64,000 bases of DNA from assembly GCF_040207875.1 (NCBI RefSeq), contig NZ_CP157942.1, forward strand, positions 682,001-746,000, given 5' to 3'. Origin of the DNA: Wolbachia endosymbiont of Armadillidium arcangelii (GTDB lineage: Bacteria > Pseudomonadota > Alphaproteobacteria > Rickettsiales > Anaplasmataceae). The notes below the pieces were generated by a model. The model was not told the origin of the DNA, made no database searches, and saw only the letters and a program-made list of their open reading frames with translations. The translations under genes and the position numbers were made by a program. This document shows, in pieces, positions 48,009-57,683 of the stretch; within the stretch, counting starts at the first letter, position 1, and each line of letters begins with the position of its first letter.

Positions 48009-49210
48009 GGGAGTGTTAAATAAACTGTGTCAAACCAAGAAATAAAAATATAGTTGATATAAAAAAACGGAGGTTTGACATGAGTCAAGTAAATAAAACT
48101 ACCGGTTTGGTAGATTATAAAGAATTAGAAACCTGTCGTCTATACGAGAAGGAAGACCGCTAACAGGAAGAGATAACACCATTTATAAAAAAGCTGCTTG
48201 AGGCAAGTCTGGAAAGGTGAAATAGAACACCACTTGTCTGGTGAAAGCGAAGAAAATAATCGAAGAAATGGGAAAAACTTTACGTACAACTCATTTGAGT
48301 TGTTAACACCTAGAGACAGGGAAGGAAGCTTTGAACCCCAAATAGTTAGAAAAAGACAAACAACAGAACTTGAAGCAAAGGTCTTAAGCACATTTGCCAG
48401 TGGCATGGAGATATAGCGTCACATATTGAGGAAATTTACGATCATAAAATATCGGCGGCAGAGATATCAAGTATTACTGACAAACAGTAATCAACGAATG
48501 GCGTAGTCGTCCGCTGCAGTCTGTATATCCGATAGTTTTCATGGTTTTTTAAGGAGTTGTGTAAGTAAATGTATGTATAATATATTAGCAAAATGGCAGA
48601 AAAGAAGTTTTATTTAGCTGAAAGTGAAGTTCTGGTTGGGAGTACTAAATGATCTCAAAGAGAGAGGAGTGGAAGATATTCTAATTGCATGTGTAGATGG
48701 GCTAAAAAGCTTTCCTGCAGAAATAAACGGTGTGTTCCCTAATGCAGAATGTGTATAGTGCATCAGATACGTAACTCACTGAAGTATGTAGCTAGTAAAG
48801 AGTTTTTTGAGTGATTTAAAGAAAAGCTTCAAGTAAGGAAATTGCCGAGAATTATCTGTTGGAATTAGATGAAAAATGGGGCACAAAGTACCCTATAATC
48901 TTGGCAGAATAATTGGGAAAACCTATCTGGTTATTTTAAGTATTCCGACCCAGTTAGGAGGATAATCTATACTACTAATCCCATAGAGGGGCTACATAGG
49001 CAAATTAGGAAATTCACCAAAACCAAGGGCTCATTTACTAGCATAAATGCCTTGTATAAACAGGTATATTGTGCTATAAAGAAAGTAGAGCAAAAATGGC
49101 TCTGCCTAATTGGGCTTTAACTGTATCTCAACTTGACATCTTCTTTCCTGGTAGATTGAAAATTGAGTTGAATTAAAAATTCGGTTTGACACAGTTTATT
49201 TAACACTCCC
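48009..49210 (+). mobile_element. Defective IS256-family element, copy 1
   Basis: Ends GGGAGTGTTAAATAAACTGT and its complement define a 1202-bp element. The transposase is in pieces: a fragment near 48198-48416 contains E-H-H-L-S-G-E-S-E-E-N-N, and later ones include I-Y-T-T-N-P-I-E near 48970. Several indels break it, and no matching target duplication is visible. It shares nearly all lesions with copy 2 at 51238. Confidence 0.85.
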
Positions 49211-49249
49211 ATTTAAAACCTCGGATATAAGCATTTTTTAAGCCATGAC

Positions 49250-49475
49250 ATGAATGGAATGAAAGTGTATATTTATATGATTATTATTACAGCTTTATTA
49301 TTTCTTGTTTATAAAATAAGAAACAACTTAGACGGATTTAAGATAGCACTATTACAGTTTACATTAGATCTTAATGACTCTTTTTTACGTTCAATTGTTT
49401 TACTATCAGGAGGTAACTTACATGCCGTTGATCACCTTATATCACGCCATTTTTGATACTTTCAACACTTATGCC
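49250..49475 (+). repeat. Short open frame and dispersed repeat after IS256 copy 1
   Basis: A 68-codon frame (49250-49456) starts with a membrane helix, but its end (S-I-V-L-L-S-G-G-N-L-H-A-V) lies in a segment (49373-49475) repeated at 53131-53233. The repeat carries no known domain. The frame is probably a chimera. Confidence 0.45.
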
Positions 49476-49612
49476 GTTTTCTCACGTCTTTTCTTCCACT
49501 TATATAAAGTTGTTTTTCCGATCTTAAATCTCTTGGCAATAGTTTTCTCCTTCATCCAACGCTTCCATTACCTTTTTCCTTAAGTCATAACTATGTGCTA
49601 CTGATCTTCACT
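49473..49612 (-). pseudogene. IS630-family transposase N-terminal fragment
   Basis: Minus-strand frames read A-H-S-Y-D-L-R-K-K-V-M-E-A-L-D-E-G-E, then after a one-base shift T-I-A-K-R-F-K-I-G-K-T-T-L-Y-K-W. This is the helix-turn-helix head of an IS630-type transposase; the rest is absent. Confidence 0.75.
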
Positions 49613-50015
49613 ACTATAAACCATATCTTACTCTTTTTGGACTATTATGAGTAGGGCTATAATACCAAAGCGGGTGATAATATGGATACTCCTAAAAATA
49701 AGAAACTGGCTATTGCGTAAGTTATATAGTTTTGAAATGCAATTGGGTATTTATGTGCATGAGTGTAGAAATTAGGTCTATGGAGATACATAGATCTATC
49801 TTGTATATACCTGGCGGCATTTTTATAATTATCACCTATTTCATGGAAAAATATGAGATGTATTTCATTTTCTTTATTATACTTAGCAACGTGCATTATT
49901 TCCCTCTAGCACATATTACACCTAGTAAAAGAATATTCTGTTTTGAGAATAAGATCAACTTTTTTTAAAATTCTAAATAACCTGTTACTATACACTAACA
50001 CTGAAAATAACAAAC
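49613..50015. other. Gene-free stretch before ispDF
   Basis: Short open frames exist on both strands, but none has a ribosome-binding site or recognisable family. The region probably holds the ispDF promoter; no clear boxes were picked out. Confidence 0.4.
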
Positions 50016-51212
50016 ATGCACACTAACAGACTTGAGAAATACAAGATAGCAGCATTAATAGTTGCAGCAGGAGTAGGCAGTAGATGTAATGCCAAAACCC
50101 CTAAACAGTATATAAAACTGGCAGGTAAATCTGTTTTATTTCACACAATTAGAAAATTCTTAGCTAATCAGTACATAAGTTACATAAGAGTGGTAGTGAA
50201 TGAAAGTCAAAAAGATTTCTATAAAGAAGTTACATCATCAATTATAGATACTAAATCGCTGAGTCCAGTATGCGGAGGGAAAAGCAGGCAGAGTTCAGTT
50301 AAACTCGGACTGGAGAGTTTGCAAAAGATCAATCCAGATTTTGTCGTTATACACGATGCCTGCAGGCCTTTTGTGTCAAATATTCTAATAGATAACTTGA
50401 TTAAATTTATGATTAATGGTCAATATACAGGAGTAGTTCCAGCAATAGAAGTCGAGGATACTATGTCATTGGTGAGTAATAATTTCATTGAATCTACGAT
50501 TTCAAGGAAAAAACTTAGAGCCATACAAACCCCTCAAATTTTTAATTTCAGAGAATTATTATCATGCCATCAATCAATCAAAGAATTTACTGATGATTCA
50601 TCACTAATGGTAGAGCACAAAAAACATGTTGCGATTATTGAAGGTGAGAAAAACAATTTTAAGTTAACCAAAAAAGAGGATCTCAATATGGCAAAACTCC
50701 TTTTTGAAGAGCCAAAATTTCGTGTCGGAATCGGTTATGATATACATAAATTTGTTAAAGTTCAAAATGATGCTAAGAGTTTTATAAAGATTTGCGGTGT
50801 AGAAATTGAGCATAACATGGCAATAGAAGCACATTCCGATGGTGATGTTGCAATACATGCAATCGTTGATGCAATACTCGGAGCACTAGGATGTGGCGAT
50901 ATAGGAGAACATTTTCCTCCCAATTCCTCTGAATGGAAAGATTGCAATTCATCTCACTTTCTTGACTTTGCTGCTAAAAAAGCACAGGAAAAAGGATATA
51001 GCGTGTCTAATTTAGATATTACTATAGTTTGTGAAGAGCCTAAAATATTGCCTTATAAAGTGGAAATGAAGAAATTTATATCAAAAATATTAGAAATTGA
51101 TGATGAATTCATAAATGTTAAAGCAACAACTGCAGAAAAATTGGGTTCTATTGGGAGAAATGAAGGAGTAGTAACGTATGCTTCTGTGCTATTGCATGCA
51201 AATTCTTATTGA
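50016..51212 (+). CDS. ispDF: Bifunctional IspD/IspF enzyme of the MEP isoprenoid pathway
   Basis: A 398-aa fusion. Residues 1-225 are the IspD cytidylyltransferase (A-A-L-I-V-A-A-G-V-G-S-R, then K-Q-Y). Residues 230-398 are the IspF cyclodiphosphate synthase (R-V-G-I-G-Y-D-I-H-K-F with the zinc ligands, and H-S-D-G-D-V). It converts MEP to CDP-ME and CDP-MEP to MEcPP, skipping the intervening IspE step. Such fusions are common in alphaproteobacteria. A group II intron carrying an IS256 copy lies 12 bases past the stop. Confidence 0.95.
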   Translation: MHTNRLEKYKIAALIVAAGVGSRCNAKTPKQYIKLAGKSVLFHTIRKFLANQYISYIRVVVNESQKDFYKEVTSSIIDTKSLSPVCGGKSRQSSVKLGLESLQKINPDFVVIHDACRPFVSNILIDNLIKFMINGQYTGVVPAIEVEDTMSLVSNNFIESTISRKKLRAIQTPQIFNFRELLSCHQSIKEFTDDSSLMVEHKKHVAIIEGEKNNFKLTKKEDLNMAKLLFEEPKFRVGIGYDIHKFVKVQNDAKSFIKICGVEIEHNMAIEAHSDGDVAIHAIVDAILGALGCGDIGEHFPPNSSEWKDCNSSHFLDFAAKKAQEKGYSVSNLDITIVCEEPKILPYKVEMKKFISKILEIDDEFINVKATTAEKLGSIGRNEGVVTYASVLLHANSY

Positions 51213-51237
51213 AAGTAGCGTCCAGTAGAGATCATAA

Positions 51238-52446
51238 GGGAGTGTTAAATAAACTGTGTCAAACCAAGAAATAAAAATATAATTGATATAAAAAAACGGA
51301 GGTTTGACATGAGTCAAGTAAATAAAACTACCGGTTTGGTAGATTATAAAGAATTAGAAACCTGTCGTCTATACGAGAAGGAAGACCGTTGACAGGAAAG
51401 GAGGGAGCATTAACACCATTTATAAAAAAGCTGCTGGAGGCGAGTCTAGAAGGTGAAATAGAACACCACTTGTCTGGTGAAAGCGAAGAAAATAATCGAA
51501 GAAATGGGAAAAACTTTACGTACAACTCATTTGAGTTGTTAACACCTAGAGACAGGGAAGGAAGCTTTGAACCCCAAATAGTTAGAAAAAGACAAACAAC
51601 AGAACTTGAAGCAAAGGTCTTAAGCACATTTGCCAGTGGCATGGAGATATAGCGTCACATATTGAGGAAATTTACGATCATAAAATATCGGCGGCAGAGA
51701 TATCAAGTATTACTGACAAACAGTAATCAACGAATGGCGTAGTCGTCCGCTGCAGTCTGTATATCCGATAGTTTTCATGGTTTTTTAAGGAGTTGTGTAA
51801 GTAAATGTATGTATAATATATTAGCAAAATGGCAGAAAAGAAGTTTTATTTAGCTGAAAGTGAAGTTCTGGTTGGGAGTACTAAATGATCTCAAAGAGAG
51901 AGGAGTGGAAGATATTCTAATTGCATGTGTAGATGGGCTAAAAAGCTTTCCTGCAGAAATAAACGGTGTGTTCCCTAATGCAGAATGTGTATAGTGCATC
52001 AGATACGTAACTCACTGAAGTATGTAGCTAGTAAAGAGTTTTTTGAGTGATTTAAAGAAAAGCTTCAAGTAAGGAAATTGCCGAGAATTATCTGTTGGAA
52101 TTAGATGAAAAATGGGGCACAAAGTACCCTATAATCTTGGCAGAATAATTGGGAAAACCTATCTGGTTATTTTAAGTATTCCGACCCAGTTAGGAGGATA
52201 ATCTATACTACTAATCCCATAGAGGGGCTACATAGGCAAATTAGGAAATTCACCAAAACCAAGGGCTCATTTACTAGCATAAATGCCTTGTATAAACAGG
52301 TATATTGTGCTATAAAGAAAGTAGAGCAAAAATGGCTCTGCCTAATTGGGCTTTAACTGTATCTCAACTTGACATCTTCTTTCCTGGTAGATTGAAAATT
52401 GAGTTGAATTAAAAATTCGGTTTGACACAGTTTATTTAACACTCCC
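51238..52446 (+). mobile_element. Defective IS256-family element, copy 2
   Basis: Same ends as copy 1, 1209 bp, with an exact 8-bp target duplication GATCATAA (51230-51237 and 52447-52454). The transposase frame (best piece 51389-51652) is broken at the same places as in copy 1, but the N-terminal part is less damaged. The intact duplication shows it moved recently, although it could not encode its own transposase. Confidence 0.9.
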
Positions 52447-52500
52447 GATCATAACTTTAAATCCTCCTATTAGGTTTAGTTGCTATGATCCCCCCAACAG

Positions 52501-52533
52501 AACCGTACTTGCGAATTTCCCGCATACGGCTCT
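52501..52533 (-). ncRNA. Group II intron domain V
   Basis: The hairpin has the 8-bp lower stem GAGCCGTA/TACGGTTC, a two-base bulge and a GC-rich upper stem. It is the catalytic core of the intron at 51225-53057 and looks intact apart from being one base short. Confidence 0.8.
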
Positions 52534-53130
52534 TCAGTGTAGCATTCACAGCATCTTTTATTACTGCTATCTGATTTAGTTTTCCTTGCATCATATCCCA
52601 ACCTCTGTTGTGTTGGTGTAACAATCCCTAACTATACCGCTGATCGCTTCCCCTTGTTTCCCACACTCTGAGTACTATCAATCAGTCCGACTTCCTTTGT
52701 ATCTTCCGTTAATTCTCGCCTTTGTTGACTTGTTCCAACGTACCTTAGTAGGAATACAAAGGATCTCCCAAGTTCATTTAGAATCCATCTCAACACATGA
52801 CACGGCCTCCGATCCCAGTGATAACTTGCCTTATCGTTACCCTTCATGCTGTCTTCCATCATATGAAAAATGTCGACCTCTATGATATTGAAGATTTCGG
52901 AACTCAATACCTTCACTTTCGTTGTACCCTGCATTGTCCATTCCATTAGCTTTACTACGCTCGTTACCTTACGCAGCATAATGGTCTAGGCTGTTGGCTA
53001 GACTTTGCCTAGGTTGGATTTTCACTAACTGAATTTTACGCACTTTGCTTGGCGCACCCATATTTAGCTTCCTATTTCTTTACACTTTTATACTTACTTT
53101 GTAAACCACTTTATCTCCGTGAACGGTTAC

Positions 53131-53233
53131 CTTAATGATTCTTTTGTACTATCAATTGTTCTATTATCAGGAGGAAATTTACATGCCGTTAACCACCTTC
53201 TATGATACCACTTGTTATACTTTCAACACTTAT
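53131..53233 (+). repeat. Second copy of the 49373-49475 repeat
   Basis: About 100 bases with high identity to 49373-49475, including S-I-V-L-L-S-G-G-N-L-H-A-V in translation and CTTTCAACACTTATG at the end. It abuts the truncated end of the VWA gene, so it may mark a recombination junction. Confidence 0.7.
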
Positions 53234-53798
53234 GATTCTATATGTCGAAATTTTCCTTCAATAATCTTCTTTACATCACGTGGTAGATAACATTCACCTT
53301 TTTCATTTATGCGGCTACTATGACCATCAGACAATAAAATTACAATAGTGTCATCTTTTGGCAGTTCACCAAAAGATTTAAGTTCTTTGATCTTGAGCAT
53401 ACCATGGTAAATTGAAGTGCCTACATCCAATTTTATATCTTCTTTATTGTATATATCTCCTCCGTCAAGTAAGACTTGAGCTTCCTTATTAAAGGTAATC
53501 ATACTGTAAGTATTATTAAGATGTTTTTTATCGCTTTCATATGCTATATCAAAAATAGATTTTTTAGCAGCCATAGTTTTAGAGGTATTTTCACCTTCAT
53601 CTGATATCACATCCTTACTTTTCATGCTTGAACTTGTATCGACAACAAAAATAAAATGCTTTTTTCTAGCTTTACATCGCAATCATAACCTATGCTTAAC
53701 AATGCTGTGTTATGTACTTGCGTTGAATTTGCGTGTTTACTTGCCTTAATGCTTTTAACTTCTACTGCTGCAGGATTTTTTAATTTAATTGTAAGCAT
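53230..53798 (-). pseudogene. VWA-domain protein, frameshifted and truncated
   Basis: The first frame starts at the ATG at 53798 (MLTIKLKNPAAVEV) and the second (to 53230) has F-I-F-V-V-D-T-S-S-S-M, the MIDAS motif D-x-S-x-S, and V-I-L-L-S-D-G-H. The two join by a one-base shift near 53670. VWA proteins bind partners through a metal ion. The domain stops at a repeat junction, so the C-terminal part is lost. Confidence 0.75.
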
Positions 53799-53881
53799 AT
53801 ACTACCTCACATCTTTATAAAAAGATTATAACACCATGATTAAACTACAATTAACGCAATAGCATACTTTTTCTTTGAACT

Positions 53882-54805
53882 CTATACCCTTGAATTTACC
53901 TTTTCTTCAAATGCATCCCAAAGGTCTTTTTCCAGCGATATATTGTATAATTTATTGATGTAGACTACTCCCGTAGGTGAAGTTGTGTTAATTTCAAGAA
54001 GGAAGTCATCTATAATATCAATACCAACAAATATTAGCCCTCTTTTCTTCAGCTCAGGACCAATTTTATTACATACTTTATTGTCTCTATCATTCATTTC
54101 AGCAGGTTCAAAACTTCCCCCAAGCCGCACGTTTGTTCTAATTTCTCCGCTGGTTTTTGGAACTCGTTTCATTATCCCTATTGGTTTACCATCTAGCAAT
54201 AGTATCCTCTTATCTCTGTCTATGTTTTTGCAAAATGCTTGCGCAATTACAGGGCATTCATATTTTGCAATCATGAGCTCTACTACTACTTGAATACTAT
54301 TTTCATCTTGTACTCTTATTACATCAATTCCTCCATAACTGTACAATGGTTTCAGAATAATATCCTTATGATTGTTGCAGTAAAAATCTCTGATCATCAA
54401 TATATTTTCAGTAATCAAAGTTGAAGGAATTAGTTCTGGAAATAGTGAGGTAATTAACTTTTCAGGACAATTTCTTATCTCCGTTGGATTATTAATTACC
54501 AATGCACTGGTTTTTTCTAAAATATAGGTAGTTGTGATGTAACGCATATCAAAAGGTGGGTCCTGCCTGATAAGTATGATGTCCATTTCATTCAAATCGA
54601 TGTCTACATCTCTTTTAGAGGTAAAACCAAAATCATCAACGCTAACTTTCTGAGCAAGCGCGATTGGTTGATTTAACTTGAGTGCTAGATTATTAGGGAC
54701 ATAGACAAAAATTTCGTGCTTTCTCCTCTGCGCTTCTTTTATTAATGCAAATGTAGTATCAGTTTCGAAGTTTATACTTTCATCCATTTGAAAAGCTACT
54801 TTCAT
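53882..54805 (-). CDS. gshB: Glutathione synthetase
   Basis: A 307-aa ATP-grasp enzyme joining gamma-glutamylcysteine and glycine. The GshB marks are I-R-Q-D-P-P-F-D, K-P-L-Y-S-Y-G-G and T-N-V-R-L-G-G, with L-L-E-I-N-T-T-S-P at the metal site. The length is normal. It is divergent from bcp; the two share an oxidative-stress theme. Confidence 0.95.
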   Translation of the reverse strand: MKVAFQMDESINFETDTTFALIKEAQRRKHEIFVYVPNNLALKLNQPIALAQKVSVDDFGFTSKRDVDIDLNEMDIILIRQDPPFDMRYITTTYILEKTSALVINNPTEIRNCPEKLITSLFPELIPSTLITENILMIRDFYCNNHKDIILKPLYSYGGIDVIRVQDENSIQVVVELMIAKYECPVIAQAFCKNIDRDKRILLLDGKPIGIMKRVPKTSGEIRTNVRLGGSFEPAEMNDRDNKVCNKIGPELKKRGLIFVGIDIIDDFLLEINTTSPTGVVYINKLYNISLEKDLWDAFEEKVNSRV

Positions 54806-54868
54806 TTACCCTCCCTTCCTATTACAATATACTATAGTACCATAAAAGTGTTATTAATGGAGCAAAGT

Positions 54869-55336
54869 ATGGAATTAACAGTAGGAAATAATGCACCTGA
54901 TTTTAGCTTGCCAACAGATTCTGGTGAGATTTTATCGTTGAGTGAATTTTTTGATAAAAAAAATGTAGTCCTTTATTTTTATCCTAAAGATGATACTCCG
55001 GGCTGTACAATGGAGGCAAAAGGCTTTAGAGATAAAATAGAAGATTTCTCTTCTCTTGACACAGTGATAATTGGTGCATCAAAAGATAGCGTTAAGTGCC
55101 ACGCTAACTTCAAAGCAAAATATTCTCTGCCGTTCTCTTTAGTTTCTGATGAAAACGCTGAAATGTTGGGAAAATATGGCATTTGGGTAGAGAAAAGTAT
55201 GTTTGGCAAGAAGTATATGGGAATAGAGCGTACTACTTTTTTAATAGATAAAAAAGGTAAAGTAGTGAAGATCTGGAAAAATGTAAAAATTAGTGGACAT
55301 GTTGATGAGGTTCTAGAAGAAGTAAGGAGAATATAA
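54869..55336 (+). CDS. bcp: Peroxiredoxin of the BCP/PrxQ family
   Basis: The ATG at 54869 is chosen because GGAG lies six bases upstream; ATGs at 54857 and 54788 are less supported, and the latter lies inside the gshB start. The 155-aa product has the peroxidatic Cys46 in D-T-P-G-C-T-M-E-A. The position five residues on, where many BCPs keep a resolving Cys, is Lys, so a 1-Cys or alternative mechanism is likely. It reduces peroxides. Confidence 0.94.
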   Translation: MELTVGNNAPDFSLPTDSGEILSLSEFFDKKNVVLYFYPKDDTPGCTMEAKGFRDKIEDFSSLDTVIIGASKDSVKCHANFKAKYSLPFSLVSDENAEMLGKYGIWVEKSMFGKKYMGIERTTFLIDKKGKVVKIWKNVKISGHVDEVLEEVRRI

Positions 55337-55344
55337 ATTAAAGA

Positions 55345-56424
55345 ATGACTACCCATTGCTATATAAAAAAACTGAAATTATATAACTTTCGTAGTCATTC
55401 AAACTTTGAACTGGATTTAGATGATAGACCAGTTGTAATAACTGGCAAAAATGGTATTGGAAAAACTAATATACTTGAAGCAATCTCATTGCTTGCTAAA
55501 AGCAACGGAATGAAAAAAGCAAAAATCAGTGAGATGCAAAATAGATTCAGTAATGAAGATTGGGCAGTGCACTATGACTTTTTTAATGGAGCAGAGCTTA
55601 ACTCAATTGGTATAGGAAAGAATCTTAATAAGAAACTAATACAAATTGATAGGAAAATACAATCAAGTTATTCATCTCTGTATAGAATATCCAATGTAAT
55701 ATGGTTAATTCCACAAATGGACTATATTCTTCTTAGTTCTCCAAGTGATAGGTTAAAATTTTTAGACCGTATCGTCTCACTGTTTGAAGAAAATTACACC
55801 TATTGCTACATGAAATATAGAAAAGCTAAACGTGAACGAAGTGAACTATTGAGAGAGAATATCTTGGATGAAAATTGGCTCTCTAGTCTTGAAAACGTAA
55901 TGGCTACCAATGCAGTTGATATTTTACGTATGCGATTGTCTGTTTTAAAAATACTACAGAGCACAATTGATAACCATTCCTGTGAGTTTTTTCCGAAGGC
56001 AAGTTTAAAATTCAGCAGCCAGCTAACTTTGGACGATACTGCAGAATATTTTCAGAATCGTTTAAAGGAAAACAGAGAAAAAGACTCATTAACTGGTAGA
56101 GCAACCTTTTCTGTGCATAACGATAATTTCCGGGTTTTTTGCCAAAAAGTGGACATGCCAATAAATCTTTGTTCTACTGGAGAGCAAAAGCTATTACTGC
56201 TTTCTATCATCTTATCCAGTGTAAAAGCAAGGTGTATTCATTACAATAAGGCACCACTTCTTCTGCTTGACGATATAATGTCTCATCTAGATAAATATTA
56301 CAGAAAAGCGTTAATAGAGGAAGTGTTAAGCATTCAATGTCAAACTTGGATAACCGATGTAAATCAAGATAATTTCAATAACTACCTTTGCTCTTTCAAG
56401 TTTTTTGAATTATCAAGTAAATAA
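55345..56424 (+). CDS. recF: DNA replication and repair protein RecF
   Basis: A 359-aa SMC-like ATPase: Walker A G-K-N-G-I-G-K-T-N (about residues 34-42), the signature S-T-G-E-Q-K, and Walker B L-L-L-L-D-D-I-M-S-H-L-D. RecF helps load RecA at gaps. The gene begins eight bases after bcp, so they are probably co-transcribed. Confidence 0.95.
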   Translation: MTTHCYIKKLKLYNFRSHSNFELDLDDRPVVITGKNGIGKTNILEAISLLAKSNGMKKAKISEMQNRFSNEDWAVHYDFFNGAELNSIGIGKNLNKKLIQIDRKIQSSYSSLYRISNVIWLIPQMDYILLSSPSDRLKFLDRIVSLFEENYTYCYMKYRKAKRERSELLRENILDENWLSSLENVMATNAVDILRMRLSVLKILQSTIDNHSCEFFPKASLKFSSQLTLDDTAEYFQNRLKENREKDSLTGRATFSVHNDNFRVFCQKVDMPINLCSTGEQKLLLLSIILSSVKARCIHYNKAPLLLLDDIMSHLDKYYRKALIEEVLSIQCQTWITDVNQDNFNNYLCSFKFFELSSK

Positions 56425-56427
56425 ATT

Positions 56428-57591
56428 TCAAGCGTGCTGATATACATCAAGCTCATATTCAGTATGTAAATCTCTAATTAAAGCCTCAGCGTGTTTTTTT
56501 TGAACAACTATACTGATCTTGGTTTCAGACGTTGTGATAGCAAGTATCTCTATCTTCTTTTCGCTTAAAACCTTGAGTGTGCGGTACATCACAGACATAA
56601 CACCAATACCAATTATTGAAATTTTAGCCACATTATCGTTTATAGCATAACTTTCACTCTTATTCAGGAACTTCTTCATTAAATCAATATCAAATTTAGA
56701 GATAGCAAAACTTGATCCATTTATCATGCCAATTTTAATATTCGCTCCTGCCATATCTCTTAAAGTACTCAGGGTATTTGCAAAGTTAGTAAAAGTTACA
56801 AGAGCTTCGTTAGTGCTATAAGTTATTCCGGTAATTAAGTATCTTTCCAGTACATCTTTTTCGTGTAGTACTGAAGTGCCTTCTATTTCCTTAAAAGTGG
56901 ATAGAACTTGCACCTTAATATTATGTTTCATTGCAAGTTGTACTGAACGGTTATGCAATATTTTAGCACCAGATGACGACATTTCCAATATTTCATTGTA
57001 AGAGATAGATTTAAGCTTGCGTGCCCTTGGAACAATTTTTGGGTCTGCTGTATATATTCCGTCAATATCAGTAAAAATTTCACAAGTTCTAGCACCAAAG
57101 GCTATTGCAAAGGCAATGGCTGATATGTCAGACCCTCCTCTTCCAAAAGTAGTGATTCTATTACCATGTATACCCTGAAAACCAGCAATGATTGCAGCAG
57201 TATAACCCTCAGCAAAAGATCTTTTTACATGGTCAATTTTTATTGTTTTTATTTTAGACTCAGAATAAAAATTATCAGTTACAATTGGTAATTGCCAGGC
57301 GAGCCATGATTTAGCATTAACTCCGATAGATTGAAGAGTGATAGCTAATAATCCGCAAGAGATTTGTTCTCCTGCTGAAAGTAGGACATCATACTCTGAT
57401 AACTTTTGTCTACAATTTAAATTTGAAATTTGCCTAGCTTGAAAAGCCATTTGGTCAGTGAATCCTGCAGCAGCAGATACAACAGCGATTACATTACAAC
57501 CTTTCTCAATATCGTTTTTTATCAGGTTTGCAACTCGATTTAAGTCAGTTAGCGAAGTCCCACCAAATTTTTTTATGATTATTTTGTTCAT
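56428..57591 (-). CDS. lysC: Aspartate kinase
   Basis: A 387-aa enzyme phosphorylating aspartate, the first step to diaminopimelate, lysine and threonine. The N-terminal K-K-F-G-G-T-S-L, F-G-R-G-G-S-D and F-T-D-V/I-D-G-I-Y regions are intact. Two ACT domains follow. In this lineage it feeds diaminopimelate for a peptidoglycan-type precursor. It converges on recF with three bases between them. Confidence 0.95.
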   Translation of the reverse strand: MNKIIIKKFGGTSLTDLNRVANLIKNDIEKGCNVIAVVSAAAGFTDQMAFQARQISNLNCRQKLSEYDVLLSAGEQISCGLLAITLQSIGVNAKSWLAWQLPIVTDNFYSESKIKTIKIDHVKRSFAEGYTAAIIAGFQGIHGNRITTFGRGGSDISAIAFAIAFGARTCEIFTDIDGIYTADPKIVPRARKLKSISYNEILEMSSSGAKILHNRSVQLAMKHNIKVQVLSTFKEIEGTSVLHEKDVLERYLITGITYSTNEALVTFTNFANTLSTLRDMAGANIKIGMINGSSFAISKFDIDLMKKFLNKSESYAINDNVAKISIIGIGVMSVMYRTLKVLSEKKIEILAITTSETKISIVVQKKHAEALIRDLHTEYELDVYQHA

Positions 57592-57683
57592 AGTTATAAT
57601 AAGGTCAATTTTTTACCTTTCTAGAGAGTATAGTTGTTTAATTAAATGTGTTTTTTCTGGTCACTAATTAAAGTGATAGAGGA

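Larger units (their letters stand above)
51225..53057 (-). ncRNA. ORF-less group II intron, interrupted by IS256
   Basis: On the minus strand the intron starts GTGCGCC at 53057 and ends TCTAC at 51225. Removing the IS256 copy and one target duplication leaves about 616 bases with no reverse transcriptase. Domain V is at 52501-52533 (a 33-base hairpin starting GAGCCGTA and ending TACGGTTC). Domain VI follows, its base stem formed by GATCATA and TATGATC; the IS256 copy lies in the 3' strand of that stem. The RNA might be spliced only in trans before the IS arrived. Confidence 0.75.

Noticed and set aside
52632..52979. 115-codon minus-strand frame
   Set aside because: Lies within the group II intron RNA domains; no RT motif and no ribosome-binding site.
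52632..53057. Possible rRNA or tmRNA, suggested by higher GC and structure
   Set aside because: The GTGCGCC end and the adjoining domain V identify it as intron RNA.
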